Assembly (NCBI GenBank): GCA_944323825.1
Contig: CALUTY010000001.1
Coordinates: 62,001 to 126,000, forward strand
Source of the DNA: an uncultured Bacteroidales bacterium
GTDB taxonomy: Bacteria; Bacteroidota; Bacteroidia; Bacteroidales; UBA932
Direction of reading: 5' to 3'
Length of the DNA: 64,000 bases
Positions 7,701-16,231 of the stretch are shown piece by piece; position 1 is the first letter of the stretch, and each line of letters begins with the position of its first letter. The notes under the pieces were generated by a model. That model saw nothing but the letters and a program-made list of their open reading frames with translations, was not told the origin of the DNA and did not search any database. Made by a program: the position numbers and the translations under genes.

Positions 7701-8900
7701 ATGAAAATAGCATTTTATCATCCCGGTTTCCCTGGAGGGGGGGCCGAAAGAGTCACTCTCGACATAACAAAATATCTAAAAAAGACAGAGGGAGAATATG
7801 AAATTCATGTATTGACACAAGAACTCAATGCAAATATCGTCACTGATGAAATAAAATCTCTTGTAAAAATCATAAAATTGCCGGATCATGGCTCCCCTCT
7901 TTGCGTCATATCCGATGCTGTTGCTTCCATAGTGGACAAGGAGCGGTACAATATATTCGTTGAGGTGGGCAATCATCTGCCCGACATCCGGAAAATAATG
8001 GACAAATACAGGTGCAGGCTCATATTTGCCCATCACAGTGAACCTTTCTGGGAAAAAAGACTCTGGATTGAAGAGCAGAATAGGAGGGCGGAAAGGAATC
8101 TGATAAAGAAAATGCATTGGCTTTTTATAAGGAAAATCCAGTACACAATATTCGGTAAGGCAGTCAAACTTGCGGCTGAACATTGCCTGAAACAATACAA
8201 TGACGCTGATGCATATACTGTTCTTTGCGAGGAATACAGGCAGGAATTCATAAGAAAGATGCATCTGGACCCGGAAAAAAACAAGATATTGGCAATGATG
8301 AATCCCGAATATGAAGTGCATGATATCAAATATGACAAAAAGAAACAGATAATATTTGTCGGAAGGCTGACTCATGCAGACAAAAGACCGGACCGTTTGC
8401 TGGATATATGGAAAATGGTTCAGAAAAAATTGCCGGACTGGGAATTGCTGATAATCGGAGACGGGCCTGAACGTGACAATCTCAAAAATCAGGCAGAAAG
8501 ACTACATCTGGAAAGACTGAAGTTTGAAGGATATCGCACTGATGTACATGAATTTTACAGAAACGCATCCATATTATGCCTTGTATCTGCCTCAGAAGGA
8601 TGGGGACTTTGCCTTACTGAAGCCCAAGCAAATGGAGTAATACCTATCGCATTAAGTTGTTCTGGAGGTGTAAGACAGATATTGGCGCCGTCCGGCACAA
8701 ACGGTTTTCTTGTGAAGACCGGTCCGGGATACAAAAAAAGATTTGCCAAGACACTGTTAAAAGTTGCAAGAATGCCGGAAGATGAAAAGATGAAGATCAG
8801 ACAAAATGCCGTCAAGAAAAGCTCCGGCCATTCCGTCGATGCCGTCGGAAAAAAATGGAAAGAACTTTTCGACCGTCTGTCGGCAGAAACAATACCATGA
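7701..8900 (+). CDS. Family 4 glycosyltransferase (tandem copy 2)
   Basis: 399 residues from ATG 7701; an in-frame TTG at 7692 would overlap the previous gene's stop. Shares with copy 1 the start FYHPGFPGGGAERVTLDI, the middle block LWIEEQNRRAERN/YTIFGKAVKLA, and the C-terminal KQIIFVGRLTHADKRPDRLLDIW and SASEGWGLCLTEAQANG. The pair differ mainly in the N-terminal, acceptor-facing half, as expected if they add similar donors to different acceptors. Downstream is a 129-bp gap with a promoter-like element before the next GT. Confidence 0.9.
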   Translation: MKIAFYHPGFPGGGAERVTLDITKYLKKTEGEYEIHVLTQELNANIVTDEIKSLVKIIKLPDHGSPLCVISDAVASIVDKERYNIFVEVGNHLPDIRKIMDKYRCRLIFAHHSEPFWEKRLWIEEQNRRAERNLIKKMHWLFIRKIQYTIFGKAVKLAAEHCLKQYNDADAYTVLCEEYRQEFIRKMHLDPEKNKILAMMNPEYEVHDIKYDKKKQIIFVGRLTHADKRPDRLLDIWKMVQKKLPDWELLIIGDGPERDNLKNQAERLHLERLKFEGYRTDVHEFYRNASILCLVSASEGWGLCLTEAQANGVIPIALSCSGGVRQILAPSGTNGFLVKTGPGYKKRFAKTLLKVARMPEDEKMKIRQNAVKKSSGHSVDAVGKKWKELFDRLSAETIP

Positions 8901-8981
8901 ACAGCATTATTTCATGATGCATTGCGATTCTCTGTCTGTCAGGCATTTTTCTCTCCGCAAAGCATTTTATAAAAAAACGAC

Positions 8982-8989
8982 TATCTTTG
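8982..8989 (+). promoter_or_regulatory. Bacteroidota -7 box upstream of GT4 at 9030
   Basis: TATCTTTG, an exact TAnnTTTG match, 40 bp before the ATG at 9030. No TTTG at 19-21 bp upstream was found, so only the -7 half is supported. Confidence 0.4.
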
Positions 8990-9029
8990 TGAAAGGATTC
9001 TCCAAAGATTTTGAATTGCAGATTCTGGT

Positions 9030-10319
9030 ATGAAAAGAAAAGCTAAAATAGCATTTGTATCCGTAAGATATGGTCTGGAGATAAATGGCGGGGCGGAACT
9101 TCATTGCAGGATGCTGGCCGAAAGGCTTGCCGGCAGATATGAAGTGGAAGTCCTCACCACATGTGTAAAAGACTATACGAAGGGAACGAATGAATTTCCC
9201 GCCGGGAATGCAATCATCAACAATGTGCTTGTAAGGAGATTCCTAGCAGATGAACATATACCATGCAATGAAGAATATTGGCTGAAAAAGTCCAAAGCGG
9301 CAAGAAGACTGCGCATGTTCCTGTTCAAGGCAGGAATTCTACAGATAATCTCACATTTCATCAAAGTATGGAAATGGAAACTCAATGATGACATTGAGGC
9401 GCAAAGAAATACCGTTTTCTATTCAACAACGCTATTGGACTACATAACCGGACACAAAGATGACTACTCTGTATTCATCGCATTCAGTTCAAATTTTCCT
9501 TTGTTTTATTTTACGGCCATGGCAGCAGGGGAAAAGATGTTGGCAATACCATTGCTTCACTATATGAAACCGTCATTCCGGGTTTCCCTGACACAGGCAT
9601 TCAGCCGTATCAGATATACAGGTTTCAACACTTCTGCGGAACAGCGGCTTGCCAAAGGCATTTTCGGCTCTGCCATACAAGAATCCGGGATAATAAGTGC
9701 CAGCATTGAACTTCATGAGCCCGCTCCATGGGAAAAAGTCAAGGCAAAATATTCCCTTCCGGAAAAATACATTCTGTTCATCGGCCGGATAGACAGGGAC
9801 AAGACAGGGAAAATGGTCGACTATTACAAAGCCTACAGAAAGAAGTACAATTCAGAAGCATTGCCGCTTGTCGTCATGGGAAACATATATGAGCACGAGT
9901 CATACACAGACGGAATGTCATACACAGGATTCGTTTCGGACGAAGAAAAAAGGGCAATACTGCAGCATGCATGTCTGCTGTTGAACCCGTCAAGATATGA
10001 AAGCCTGTCACTTGTGCTGCTTGAGGCCTTATACGACAGAATTCCAGCCCTTGTCAACGGGCATTGCAATGTATTCAGGGAGCATAGAAAAAAAAGCGGC
10101 GGAGCAGTGCAATGCTATACCGGCAAAAGGGATTTCGTAAATAAACTGCATGCCGCCACAACAGATACGGATCTGCGGACATTCATGCAAGAAAAAGGAA
10201 AACAATATATGGAAGAAAACTATAATTGGGACATCATAATGGACAGGATAGACAAGGCATTGATCAAAGTCTCCGGCACGGCAGATGCGGATGACACGGC
10301 AGATGCCCTCATCAACTGA
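9030..10319 (+). CDS. Family 4 glycosyltransferase
   Basis: 429 residues. KIAFVSVRYGLEINGGAELHCRMLAERL is the N-terminal GT-B domain with the GGAE loop; KYILFIGRIDRDKTGKMVDYY starts the donor-binding domain, and NPSRYESLSLVLLEALYDRIPALVN is the GT4 donor block. It belongs to a group often found in O-antigen, capsule and glycosylated-protein clusters. A cytoplasmic location is expected, since no signal or membrane segment is seen. It is probably transcribed with the following gene (66-bp gap). Confidence 0.87.
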   Translation: MKRKAKIAFVSVRYGLEINGGAELHCRMLAERLAGRYEVEVLTTCVKDYTKGTNEFPAGNAIINNVLVRRFLADEHIPCNEEYWLKKSKAARRLRMFLFKAGILQIISHFIKVWKWKLNDDIEAQRNTVFYSTTLLDYITGHKDDYSVFIAFSSNFPLFYFTAMAAGEKMLAIPLLHYMKPSFRVSLTQAFSRIRYTGFNTSAEQRLAKGIFGSAIQESGIISASIELHEPAPWEKVKAKYSLPEKYILFIGRIDRDKTGKMVDYYKAYRKKYNSEALPLVVMGNIYEHESYTDGMSYTGFVSDEEKRAILQHACLLLNPSRYESLSLVLLEALYDRIPALVNGHCNVFREHRKKSGGAVQCYTGKRDFVNKLHAATTDTDLRTFMQEKGKQYMEENYNWDIIMDRIDKALIKVSGTADADDTADALIN

Positions 10320-10385
10320 GCTCCTGCTGAACAAGATGGGGCCACATTTCAGACCAATAAGTATAAAACTTTTAAAATTAGCATA

Positions 10386-11714
10386 ATGAAAAAGATTCTG
10401 ATCATCACGCCATATATTCCGTATCCCATTGATTCCGGAGGCAATCAGGCCGTTTTCACGATGATCGACAACCTGAGGAAGCACTATTCCGTTTCTTTGC
10501 TTCTGGCTGCAAAGAAAAGCAACGGCAATGTCACTGCATTAAAAAAGATATGGACTGATATCAATTTTTATATTTATGACAAAATGGATGCAGAGTCAGG
10601 CAGCATCCCACTGAAACTTAAGATGCTGACTTATTTTGCCGACTCATTCTGCAGGAAATACAACAGGTATTTCTATAAGGCCTTGCCCAAAAGATACGGC
10701 ACAGATTCATTGCTCAGGCGCAGGACATTGCTCAACATGAAGCATGTCAATCTGGATCAAGACTATTGCCGTTATGTAAACCGGATAGCCAATCTCGGAT
10801 TTGACATCATCCAGACGGAATTCTATGACCTGCTTGAACTATGTTATTTTCTTCCTCAAAATGTGACAAAAGTATTTGTCCATCATGAAATAGGGTTTGT
10901 CAGAAGAAAAAATGAACTGGATCTGCTTCAAGCCCCAACTTGTGCCGATTTCGCGGCATATCATCAGCATAAGGATATGGAAATTGCAATGTTGAAGAGG
11001 TTTGACCATATCATTACCCTTACCGAAAATGACAAGAAAATATTATCCGGATATATTGCTGAAGACAGAATCCATGTTTCCCCGGCAATTGTCAACAGCT
11101 CCGATGCCATGGATTTTACAGAATGCGGACATGAATTCGTATTCATCGGAAGCCAGTCACATTTTCCGAATAATGATGCTGTCAACTGGCTTTGCGAAAA
11201 AATTCTTCCGGAATTAAGATTCAAGATGGAATATTTCAAAATATATATCGTCGGGAATTGGGGGAAGAAGATCAAAAGACGGATTTTGAAACAAAATAGA
11301 GAGGTGATATTCACGGATTACATCAAAAATCTGGGGCAATTTCTCAACGGGAAAATATCAATCATCCCGATAAGGATAGGCAGCGGCATGAGAATGAAGA
11401 TTCTTGATGCCATCTGGGCCTGTTCACCATTCATCACTACAAGCAAAGGCGTAGAAGGCCAGAATTTTGTAAACGGGGTTGACTGTATTACAGCCGACAC
11501 ACCTGAATCTTTTTCTGAAGCTATGACTATGCTTTCTGAAGATATTGACCTTCAGAAAAAAATCGCAATGAATGCAATGAAAGACATAAAAGATGCGTAT
11601 GCTCCGGAAAAAATGACAAAACAACGGGAAGACATATACGAAAAAATATTAAACAAACAGATTTCTGGATTGGATGCACAAAAAACAAACGGACTGATGT
11701 CTGATTTTTCTTGA
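10386..11714 (+). CDS. Family 4-like glycosyltransferase
   Basis: 442 residues. ILIITPYIPYPIDSGGNQAVFTMID is a GT-B N-terminal start with the SGG loop. FVFIGSQSHFPNNDAVNWLCEKILP and IPIRIGSGMRMKILDAIWACSPFITT match the C-terminal half of the GT4 group often annotated as 'sugar transferase, PEP-CTERM/EpsH1-like', in which IGSGMRxKILEA replaces the EGFG block. The gene ends 18 bp before the first GT14 gene, so the two are likely in one transcript. No membrane segment is seen. Sugar and linkage are unknown. Confidence 0.83.
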   Translation: MKKILIITPYIPYPIDSGGNQAVFTMIDNLRKHYSVSLLLAAKKSNGNVTALKKIWTDINFYIYDKMDAESGSIPLKLKMLTYFADSFCRKYNRYFYKALPKRYGTDSLLRRRTLLNMKHVNLDQDYCRYVNRIANLGFDIIQTEFYDLLELCYFLPQNVTKVFVHHEIGFVRRKNELDLLQAPTCADFAAYHQHKDMEIAMLKRFDHIITLTENDKKILSGYIAEDRIHVSPAIVNSSDAMDFTECGHEFVFIGSQSHFPNNDAVNWLCEKILPELRFKMEYFKIYIVGNWGKKIKRRILKQNREVIFTDYIKNLGQFLNGKISIIPIRIGSGMRMKILDAIWACSPFITTSKGVEGQNFVNGVDCITADTPESFSEAMTMLSEDIDLQKKIAMNAMKDIKDAYAPEKMTKQREDIYEKILNKQISGLDAQKTNGLMSDFS

Positions 11715-11732
11715 ATTTGACATAAGTAAAAG

Positions 11733-12623
11733 ATGAAACGCCACGCATACCTTATACTCGCACACAACAATTTCGCTCAATTGAGAAAATTGATTGAGTT
11801 GCTGGACGACCCGCGCAACGACATTTTTATACACATCGACAAAAAAGCAAAATTCAATCCCCAGAAAGGTTGGAACACGGTGTGCAAATATTCAAAACTG
11901 ACCTTTCTCCAGAAAAGACTCAAAGTGAATTGGGGAGGAGCCAGCATCATGCATAGCGAAATCGCCCTGCTCAAAGCGGCCACTTCTGCGGGAAACTATG
12001 ACTATTATCACCTGCTTTCCGGAATGGATCTTCCAATCAAGGACCAGGACACAATACATGCTTTTTTCAGCAAAAATGCAGGGAAAGAGTTCATAGATTA
12101 TTGGGAAGTCAACGATGATATGATGAACCGGGTCATCTGGTATACCCCATTCAATGAGAGAGAACGGAATTTCATATTTCATGCCATAAACAAGACATGC
12201 AGGATTCTTCAGAAGATTGCAGGACACAGCATAAATCAAAATATAGACTTCAAATATGCCTCGCAATGGTTCAGCATTACTGACGGCCTTGCAAAATATA
12301 TCATATCAAAAGAAGAATGGCTGACTGAAGTCTTTGATCACACAATTATATGTGATGAAATATTTCTGCCTACAGTCACATGGATGTCTCCTTTCAAAGA
12401 CAACATTTTTGGAATGAATGACGGGCATCAGAACGGGAACGGTAACATGAGATTCATCGATTGGTCCAGAGGTGGTGACATCCGCCATCCCTGGACTTTC
12501 CGGAATGATGACTGGGAACGCCTGATGAATGTCCCCTATCTATGGGCTCGAAAATTCAATGAAAAAGTGGACAATGAAATAATAGACAGGATATACAGGA
12601 AACTCAAAAAGGACGGAGACTGA
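11733..12623 (+). CDS. GT14 'Branch' family glycosyltransferase (tandem copy 1)
   Basis: 296 residues. HAYLILAHNNFAQLRKLIELL, FIHIDKKAKF, NWGGASIMHSEIALLKAA and YYHLLSGMDLPIKDQDTIHAFF are the diagnostic blocks of the core-2/I-branching family (PF02485), which in animals transfers beta-1,6-GlcNAc or xylose. Bacterial members lie in capsule and LPS clusters; their sugars are mostly undetermined. ASQWFSITDGLAKYI and IICDEIFLPTVTW are the later acceptor and catalytic blocks. Only 2 bp separate it from a second, similar copy, so the pair is translationally coupled. Confidence 0.88.
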   Translation: MKRHAYLILAHNNFAQLRKLIELLDDPRNDIFIHIDKKAKFNPQKGWNTVCKYSKLTFLQKRLKVNWGGASIMHSEIALLKAATSAGNYDYYHLLSGMDLPIKDQDTIHAFFSKNAGKEFIDYWEVNDDMMNRVIWYTPFNERERNFIFHAINKTCRILQKIAGHSINQNIDFKYASQWFSITDGLAKYIISKEEWLTEVFDHTIICDEIFLPTVTWMSPFKDNIFGMNDGHQNGNGNMRFIDWSRGGDIRHPWTFRNDDWERLMNVPYLWARKFNEKVDNEIIDRIYRKLKKDGD

Positions 12624-12625
12624 CG

Positions 12626-13567
12626 ATGGACACGAAAAAAAACTGTGTTTCCGGCAATACCGGAACTGAGTCCAATGATAAAAGACATGCATACCTCATA
12701 CTGGCACACCACCACTTCGGACAGTTGCGCAAACTGATCATGCTGCTGGATGATCCGAGAAATGATATTTTCGTACATGTGGACAAGAAGGCGGCATTCA
12801 ATCCAGAAGAATGGACCGGCTTATGCCGCCATTCAAGGCTGTCATTCCTCAAGGAAAGGATATGCGTGAGCTGGGGAGGAGTGAGCATCATGAGAAGCGA
12901 ACTTGCCTTGCTGAAGGAAGCGACTTCTTCCGGTGAGTATGACTATTATCACCTCCTTTCCGGAATGGACCTGCCAATCAAGGACCAGGACACGATACAT
13001 GCCTTCTTTGACGCTCATAGCGGGACAGAATTCATCAATTTCTGGAACTTCAAGAAAACAACGGCATCAAGGTTCCACTATTATACACTTTTTCCTGAAG
13101 GTGCCGGGCATTTTGCGACCAACCTCATCAACAACATCTTCAAGGGGCTGCAGATGGCGGTCGGATATAAAATGAACAAGGATGTCGACTTCAGGTTTGC
13201 GTCACAATGGTTCAGCATAACGGACAGCCTCGCACACCATGTCATTTCACAGGAAGACTGGCTTGAGAAGGTGTTCCGGCATACCAACACCTGCGACGAG
13301 ATTTTCCTTGCCACACTTGTATGGAACTCCCCTTTCAGGGAGAAGCTGTATGTCAAGGAGCCTGTCGATGAACATGTGGTGAACGAGAGCAACATGAGGT
13401 TCATTGACTGGACACGGGGAGAAAGCATAAGGCATCCATGGACATTCCGCATATCGGATTGGGACCTTCTCATGAACGTGCCACATTTCTGGGCTCGCAA
13501 GTTCGATGAAAATGTCGACAATGAAATCATCGAAAAGATCTATACAGCGCTGAAACCGCGTTCATGA
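12626..13567 (+). CDS. GT14 'Branch' family glycosyltransferase (tandem copy 2)
   Basis: 313 residues; has a 17-residue N-terminal extension relative to copy 1, then the same blocks: HAYLILAHHHFGQLRKLIMLL, SWGGVSIMRSELALLKEA, YYHLLSGMDLPIKDQDTIHAFF, ASQWFSITDSLAHHVI and CDEIFLATLVW. The two copies diverge between the LPIKDQD and QWFSITD blocks, where substrate recognition is likely, so they may make different branches. The 3' end overlaps by 6 bp with the convergent RgpF-like gene, a tight junction that suggests the opposing cassette has been next to it for some time. Confidence 0.88.
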   Translation: MDTKKNCVSGNTGTESNDKRHAYLILAHHHFGQLRKLIMLLDDPRNDIFVHVDKKAAFNPEEWTGLCRHSRLSFLKERICVSWGGVSIMRSELALLKEATSSGEYDYYHLLSGMDLPIKDQDTIHAFFDAHSGTEFINFWNFKKTTASRFHYYTLFPEGAGHFATNLINNIFKGLQMAVGYKMNKDVDFRFASQWFSITDSLAHHVISQEDWLEKVFRHTNTCDEIFLATLVWNSPFREKLYVKEPVDEHVVNESNMRFIDWTRGESIRHPWTFRISDWDLLMNVPHFWARKFDENVDNEIIEKIYTALKPRS

Positions 13568-14401
13568 AGTCAACTTGTCGGCCATGTACCGCAAATACCG
13601 CAACAATACCGCATATCTGCTGTCCGTAAGGAAATTTCTGACATAGTCACGCCCCCATACTCTCTCGGCGTCAGACAGGATTGCCTTGCGGACATCTCCG
13701 TCAATATGATCCAGGACATACTTCACCTGCGTCCCCAAAGCACCACGATGTCTTGTGAAAGCCGACTTCTTGATGAACGGCAGCCCCTTTTCATAAAGGG
13801 ATCTGACATTGTTATAGATACGCTTGCCTTTCACTTCATACAATGCGGACATACGGCATCCGTGAAGCCTGAGCAGGGAAGACAGTCCCGTCTCATAAAG
13901 ATTGCATACCATTTCCTTGCTTTCCTGACGCGATATTCCTTCCAAAAAATCCCGGAACCATCCGCTCAGGAACACATTCTTTCTCAAGCCGATGAACCAG
14001 GACTGCAGATGCGGTGAAGAGCGGTGCGGATTCATCACGAACGAAAAGGCATCTGACATGCCCCCACCGGATTCCATCCGGGTGAAATATTTCCCCAAAT
14101 CCCGGAAAGGACCGAAGACCGAATCATTCACAAGATAGCATACATCATAATCTACCAGCCGGCTACCGTACTCAGCCCACATGAAAGCCCTTTTATAGGA
14201 GCCGAAATCATACTCCCCATGTCTGCAGGCCTCGGCATGAAGCACCAGGCCAGACAGCTTCCGAATTTCCTCCGGAGCGCAGTCATTGTCCATCACAACT
14301 ATCACATCCCCATATTCAGACAAGGAAGACACATAATGCAGCATGGACTTCCCTATCATGCCCTGAGGGTCATATCCGGCAAAAAGGAAAAGCCGTTTCA
14401 T
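13562..14401 (-). CDS. RgpF-family (rhamnan synthesis F) glycan-assembly protein
   Basis: 279 residues. LFLFAGYDPQGMIGKSMLHYVSSL, DNDCAPEEIRKL, GEYDFGSYKRAFMWAEYG and CYLVNDSVFGPF are typical of the RgpF family (PF05045), putative glycosyltransferases for rhamnose-rich polysaccharides and O-antigens. 'DFGSYK' and 'LVNDSVFGP' are its most conserved parts. It is the last gene of a three-gene minus-strand cassette, 4 bp after the GT32-like gene. Rhamnose involvement is only suggested by the family name; no dTDP-rhamnose genes are in the window. Confidence 0.8.
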   Translation of the reverse strand: MKRLFLFAGYDPQGMIGKSMLHYVSSLSEYGDVIVVMDNDCAPEEIRKLSGLVLHAEACRHGEYDFGSYKRAFMWAEYGSRLVDYDVCYLVNDSVFGPFRDLGKYFTRMESGGGMSDAFSFVMNPHRSSPHLQSWFIGLRKNVFLSGWFRDFLEGISRQESKEMVCNLYETGLSSLLRLHGCRMSALYEVKGKRIYNNVRSLYEKGLPFIKKSAFTRHRGALGTQVKYVLDHIDGDVRKAILSDAERVWGRDYVRNFLTDSRYAVLLRYLRYMADKLTS

Positions 14402-14405
14402 AAAC

Positions 14406-15314
14406 TCACAGGTACATTTTCATCATGGCATCGGCAAAGCTTCCAGGAATAGGATTCTTTGCAGATGCTGATTTGTATTCAGTCTTCTGAAATATGGCAG
14501 AACAGGTAATGTCATTGAAAAGCGTCCTGTCAAACGGACTGTCCCTATATCCCCACCATAATTCATGCGTCGGATCCTGTATCAGATGAGGCATTTTGTC
14601 AAAATATCGTCCTGCCACTGAATTGTTCTCCATAGCCTTCTTCAACATCATCTGATGCATAAAATATGTAATCACACCATTTTCCCGCCTCCAATATTCA
14701 AAAATTGCCTCCATCCACACTTTAGCTATATAATTATGTTTCTTTGCCCTGAAAAAACAGTTCTGGACAAAAGCATAACATCCGTTCAGTGTATCCCCGC
14801 TCATATAAATGAAAAACTCCTCATCAAGCAGCCATTGCGGCATCGGTGATGTCACGAACGCTGTTGCATCCATCCATATCCCGCCATATTTATAGAGCAA
14901 GGCCACACGACAGATATCTGTGAAATGTGCAGGTTTTATCCTGCCCTTTTCCCATTTTTTTATAATATATCCAGGAAGTTCAACCCACTTTTTCAAGGAC
15001 TCATTGTCCAATACGACAAGCTCCTGGGTACAATTATGCCTGATGCTCCTGAAACATGCCTTGACTATCTCCGGGGCATTTGCCTCCCCTTGAAGCCAAA
15101 TGCTGAAGATCCGTTCAGGCCCGACGTCTTCCGGCACCGGGTCTTCCTTTACAGAACACATGAGAGGCACATAGGAATCAAAGTATCTGTCCACCGCCTC
15201 CGACACCACATCCGCCCGTCTTCTATTTCTGCGGGAACGCTTCCGGAAAAACGGATTCAATACATGCCCGAAAACAATTATGGACAAGTCCGCCCTTAAC
15301 TTTCTCCAGCTCAT
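14406..15314 (-). CDS. Capsular polysaccharide synthesis protein (GT32-like)
   Basis: 302 residues. FSIWLQGEANAPEIVKACFRSI, LVVLDNESLKKWVELPGYI, HFTDICRVALLYKYGGIWMDAT and the aromatic C-terminal half match the Caps_synth family (PF05704), related to GT32 enzymes. YGGIWMDAT holds the DXD-like metal site. The 5' end overlaps by 4 bp (ATGA) the stop of the upstream RgpF-like gene, so translation is coupled. A basic N-terminal stretch (FFRKRSRRNRRRADVV) could bind membrane phospholipid. Sugar and linkage unknown. Confidence 0.83.
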   Translation of the reverse strand: MSWRKLRADLSIIVFGHVLNPFFRKRSRRNRRRADVVSEAVDRYFDSYVPLMCSVKEDPVPEDVGPERIFSIWLQGEANAPEIVKACFRSIRHNCTQELVVLDNESLKKWVELPGYIIKKWEKGRIKPAHFTDICRVALLYKYGGIWMDATAFVTSPMPQWLLDEEFFIYMSGDTLNGCYAFVQNCFFRAKKHNYIAKVWMEAIFEYWRRENGVITYFMHQMMLKKAMENNSVAGRYFDKMPHLIQDPTHELWWGYRDSPFDRTLFNDITCSAIFQKTEYKSASAKNPIPGSFADAMMKMYL

Positions 15315-16156
15315 GTCAACCTGAATTTAAATCCTAAAACACGCAGCACCTTGACACCTTCCGTCCCCTCCCGGTTTATGGAAAAGATATTTCTGAGCAT
15401 AGGAGAGAGACATCTGTTCAAGGAAAGATATGCAGAAATGAGTACTCTTGAAGCCAGACCTTTCTGTCCATATCCGCACGCATTGGCTGCCAGAGACAGG
15501 ATGCGTTCATAGACATGTGCCATTGTCCCTTTTGAATGAGACTCCATGACAGAAGGGAAAACCGTCTCATTGATGAGGTCTGAGCGAAAGGCACGGAATA
15601 TCTGCGCCCTTGCAATGAAAATGGTACCCACACAGAAATGACGGTCTGTTACCGTCATGCCTATTCTGCCAAGTTCCTTGTCAAGAAGCCTGCTGTCCTC
15701 TGCTGTCCATTCGGAAGTATCCATCCAGAGCATGCTGCTGCAGACTATGCCTACCTCTGATTCGCTGTTGAATATGTCCAACACCCGGCTGAACTGTCTT
15801 CTGTTCCTGAGAAGAGAATCCACAAGTTCGTCACGCCATCTGAATCCGTCCAGTCTGAGCCCATGGGCCTTCAGGAAGGAGGTACTTTTGGTATGAAGCT
15901 TCAGAACCAGATCATAGTCATCAAGGTTGACTGACTTGATCACCTTGATGAACGGCCAGACATCATATCCGACATTTTCCATCTCAATGAAATGGGCGTC
16001 AGGCTTCAGAGCCGTCAACTTGTCCACAGTCTCCCGCACAAGGCCGTTCATGGTCACATACAAATCCCATTCACAACCATTTATGTTGGACATTTTCTCA
16101 ATGAAATAATCCACCTGGTCATGATAATAGACATGAAAATGAACAAGAAGCCTCAT
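15311..16156 (-). CDS. RgpF-family (rhamnan synthesis F) glycan-assembly protein
   Basis: 281 residues. LLVHFHVYYHDQVDYFIEKM, ENVGYDVWPFIKVI, YDLVLKLHTKSTSF and WRDELVDSLLR are RgpF-family blocks; 'ENvGyDvwPF' and 'vLKlHTKks' are the strongest. It is the first gene of the minus-strand cassette and overlaps the next gene by 4 bp. Together with the gene at 13562 it flanks the GT32-like enzyme, an arrangement seen in rhamnan and O-antigen clusters. A cytoplasmic or membrane-peripheral transferase is expected. Confidence 0.82.
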   Translation of the reverse strand: MRLLVHFHVYYHDQVDYFIEKMSNINGCEWDLYVTMNGLVRETVDKLTALKPDAHFIEMENVGYDVWPFIKVIKSVNLDDYDLVLKLHTKSTSFLKAHGLRLDGFRWRDELVDSLLRNRRQFSRVLDIFNSESEVGIVCSSMLWMDTSEWTAEDSRLLDKELGRIGMTVTDRHFCVGTIFIARAQIFRAFRSDLINETVFPSVMESHSKGTMAHVYERILSLAANACGYGQKGLASRVLISAYLSLNRCLSPMLRNIFSINREGTEGVKVLRVLGFKFRLT

Positions 16157-16189
16157 AATGTCATAAAAATATTCTGCAAATCTAATATT

Positions 16190-16221
16190 TTTGTCCCGCG
16201 ATTGAAAATAAATTAACTTTG
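16190..16221 (+). promoter_or_regulatory. Bacteroidota sigma-ABfr-type promoter
   Basis: TTTG at 16190-16193, a 20-bp spacer, then TAACTTTG at 16214-16221. It lies 10 bp before the ATG at 16232 and 25 bp before the ATG at 16247. The short leader favours 16247 as the translation start or a nearly leaderless transcript. Confidence 0.65.
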
Positions 16222-16231
16222 TCGGGATTTC

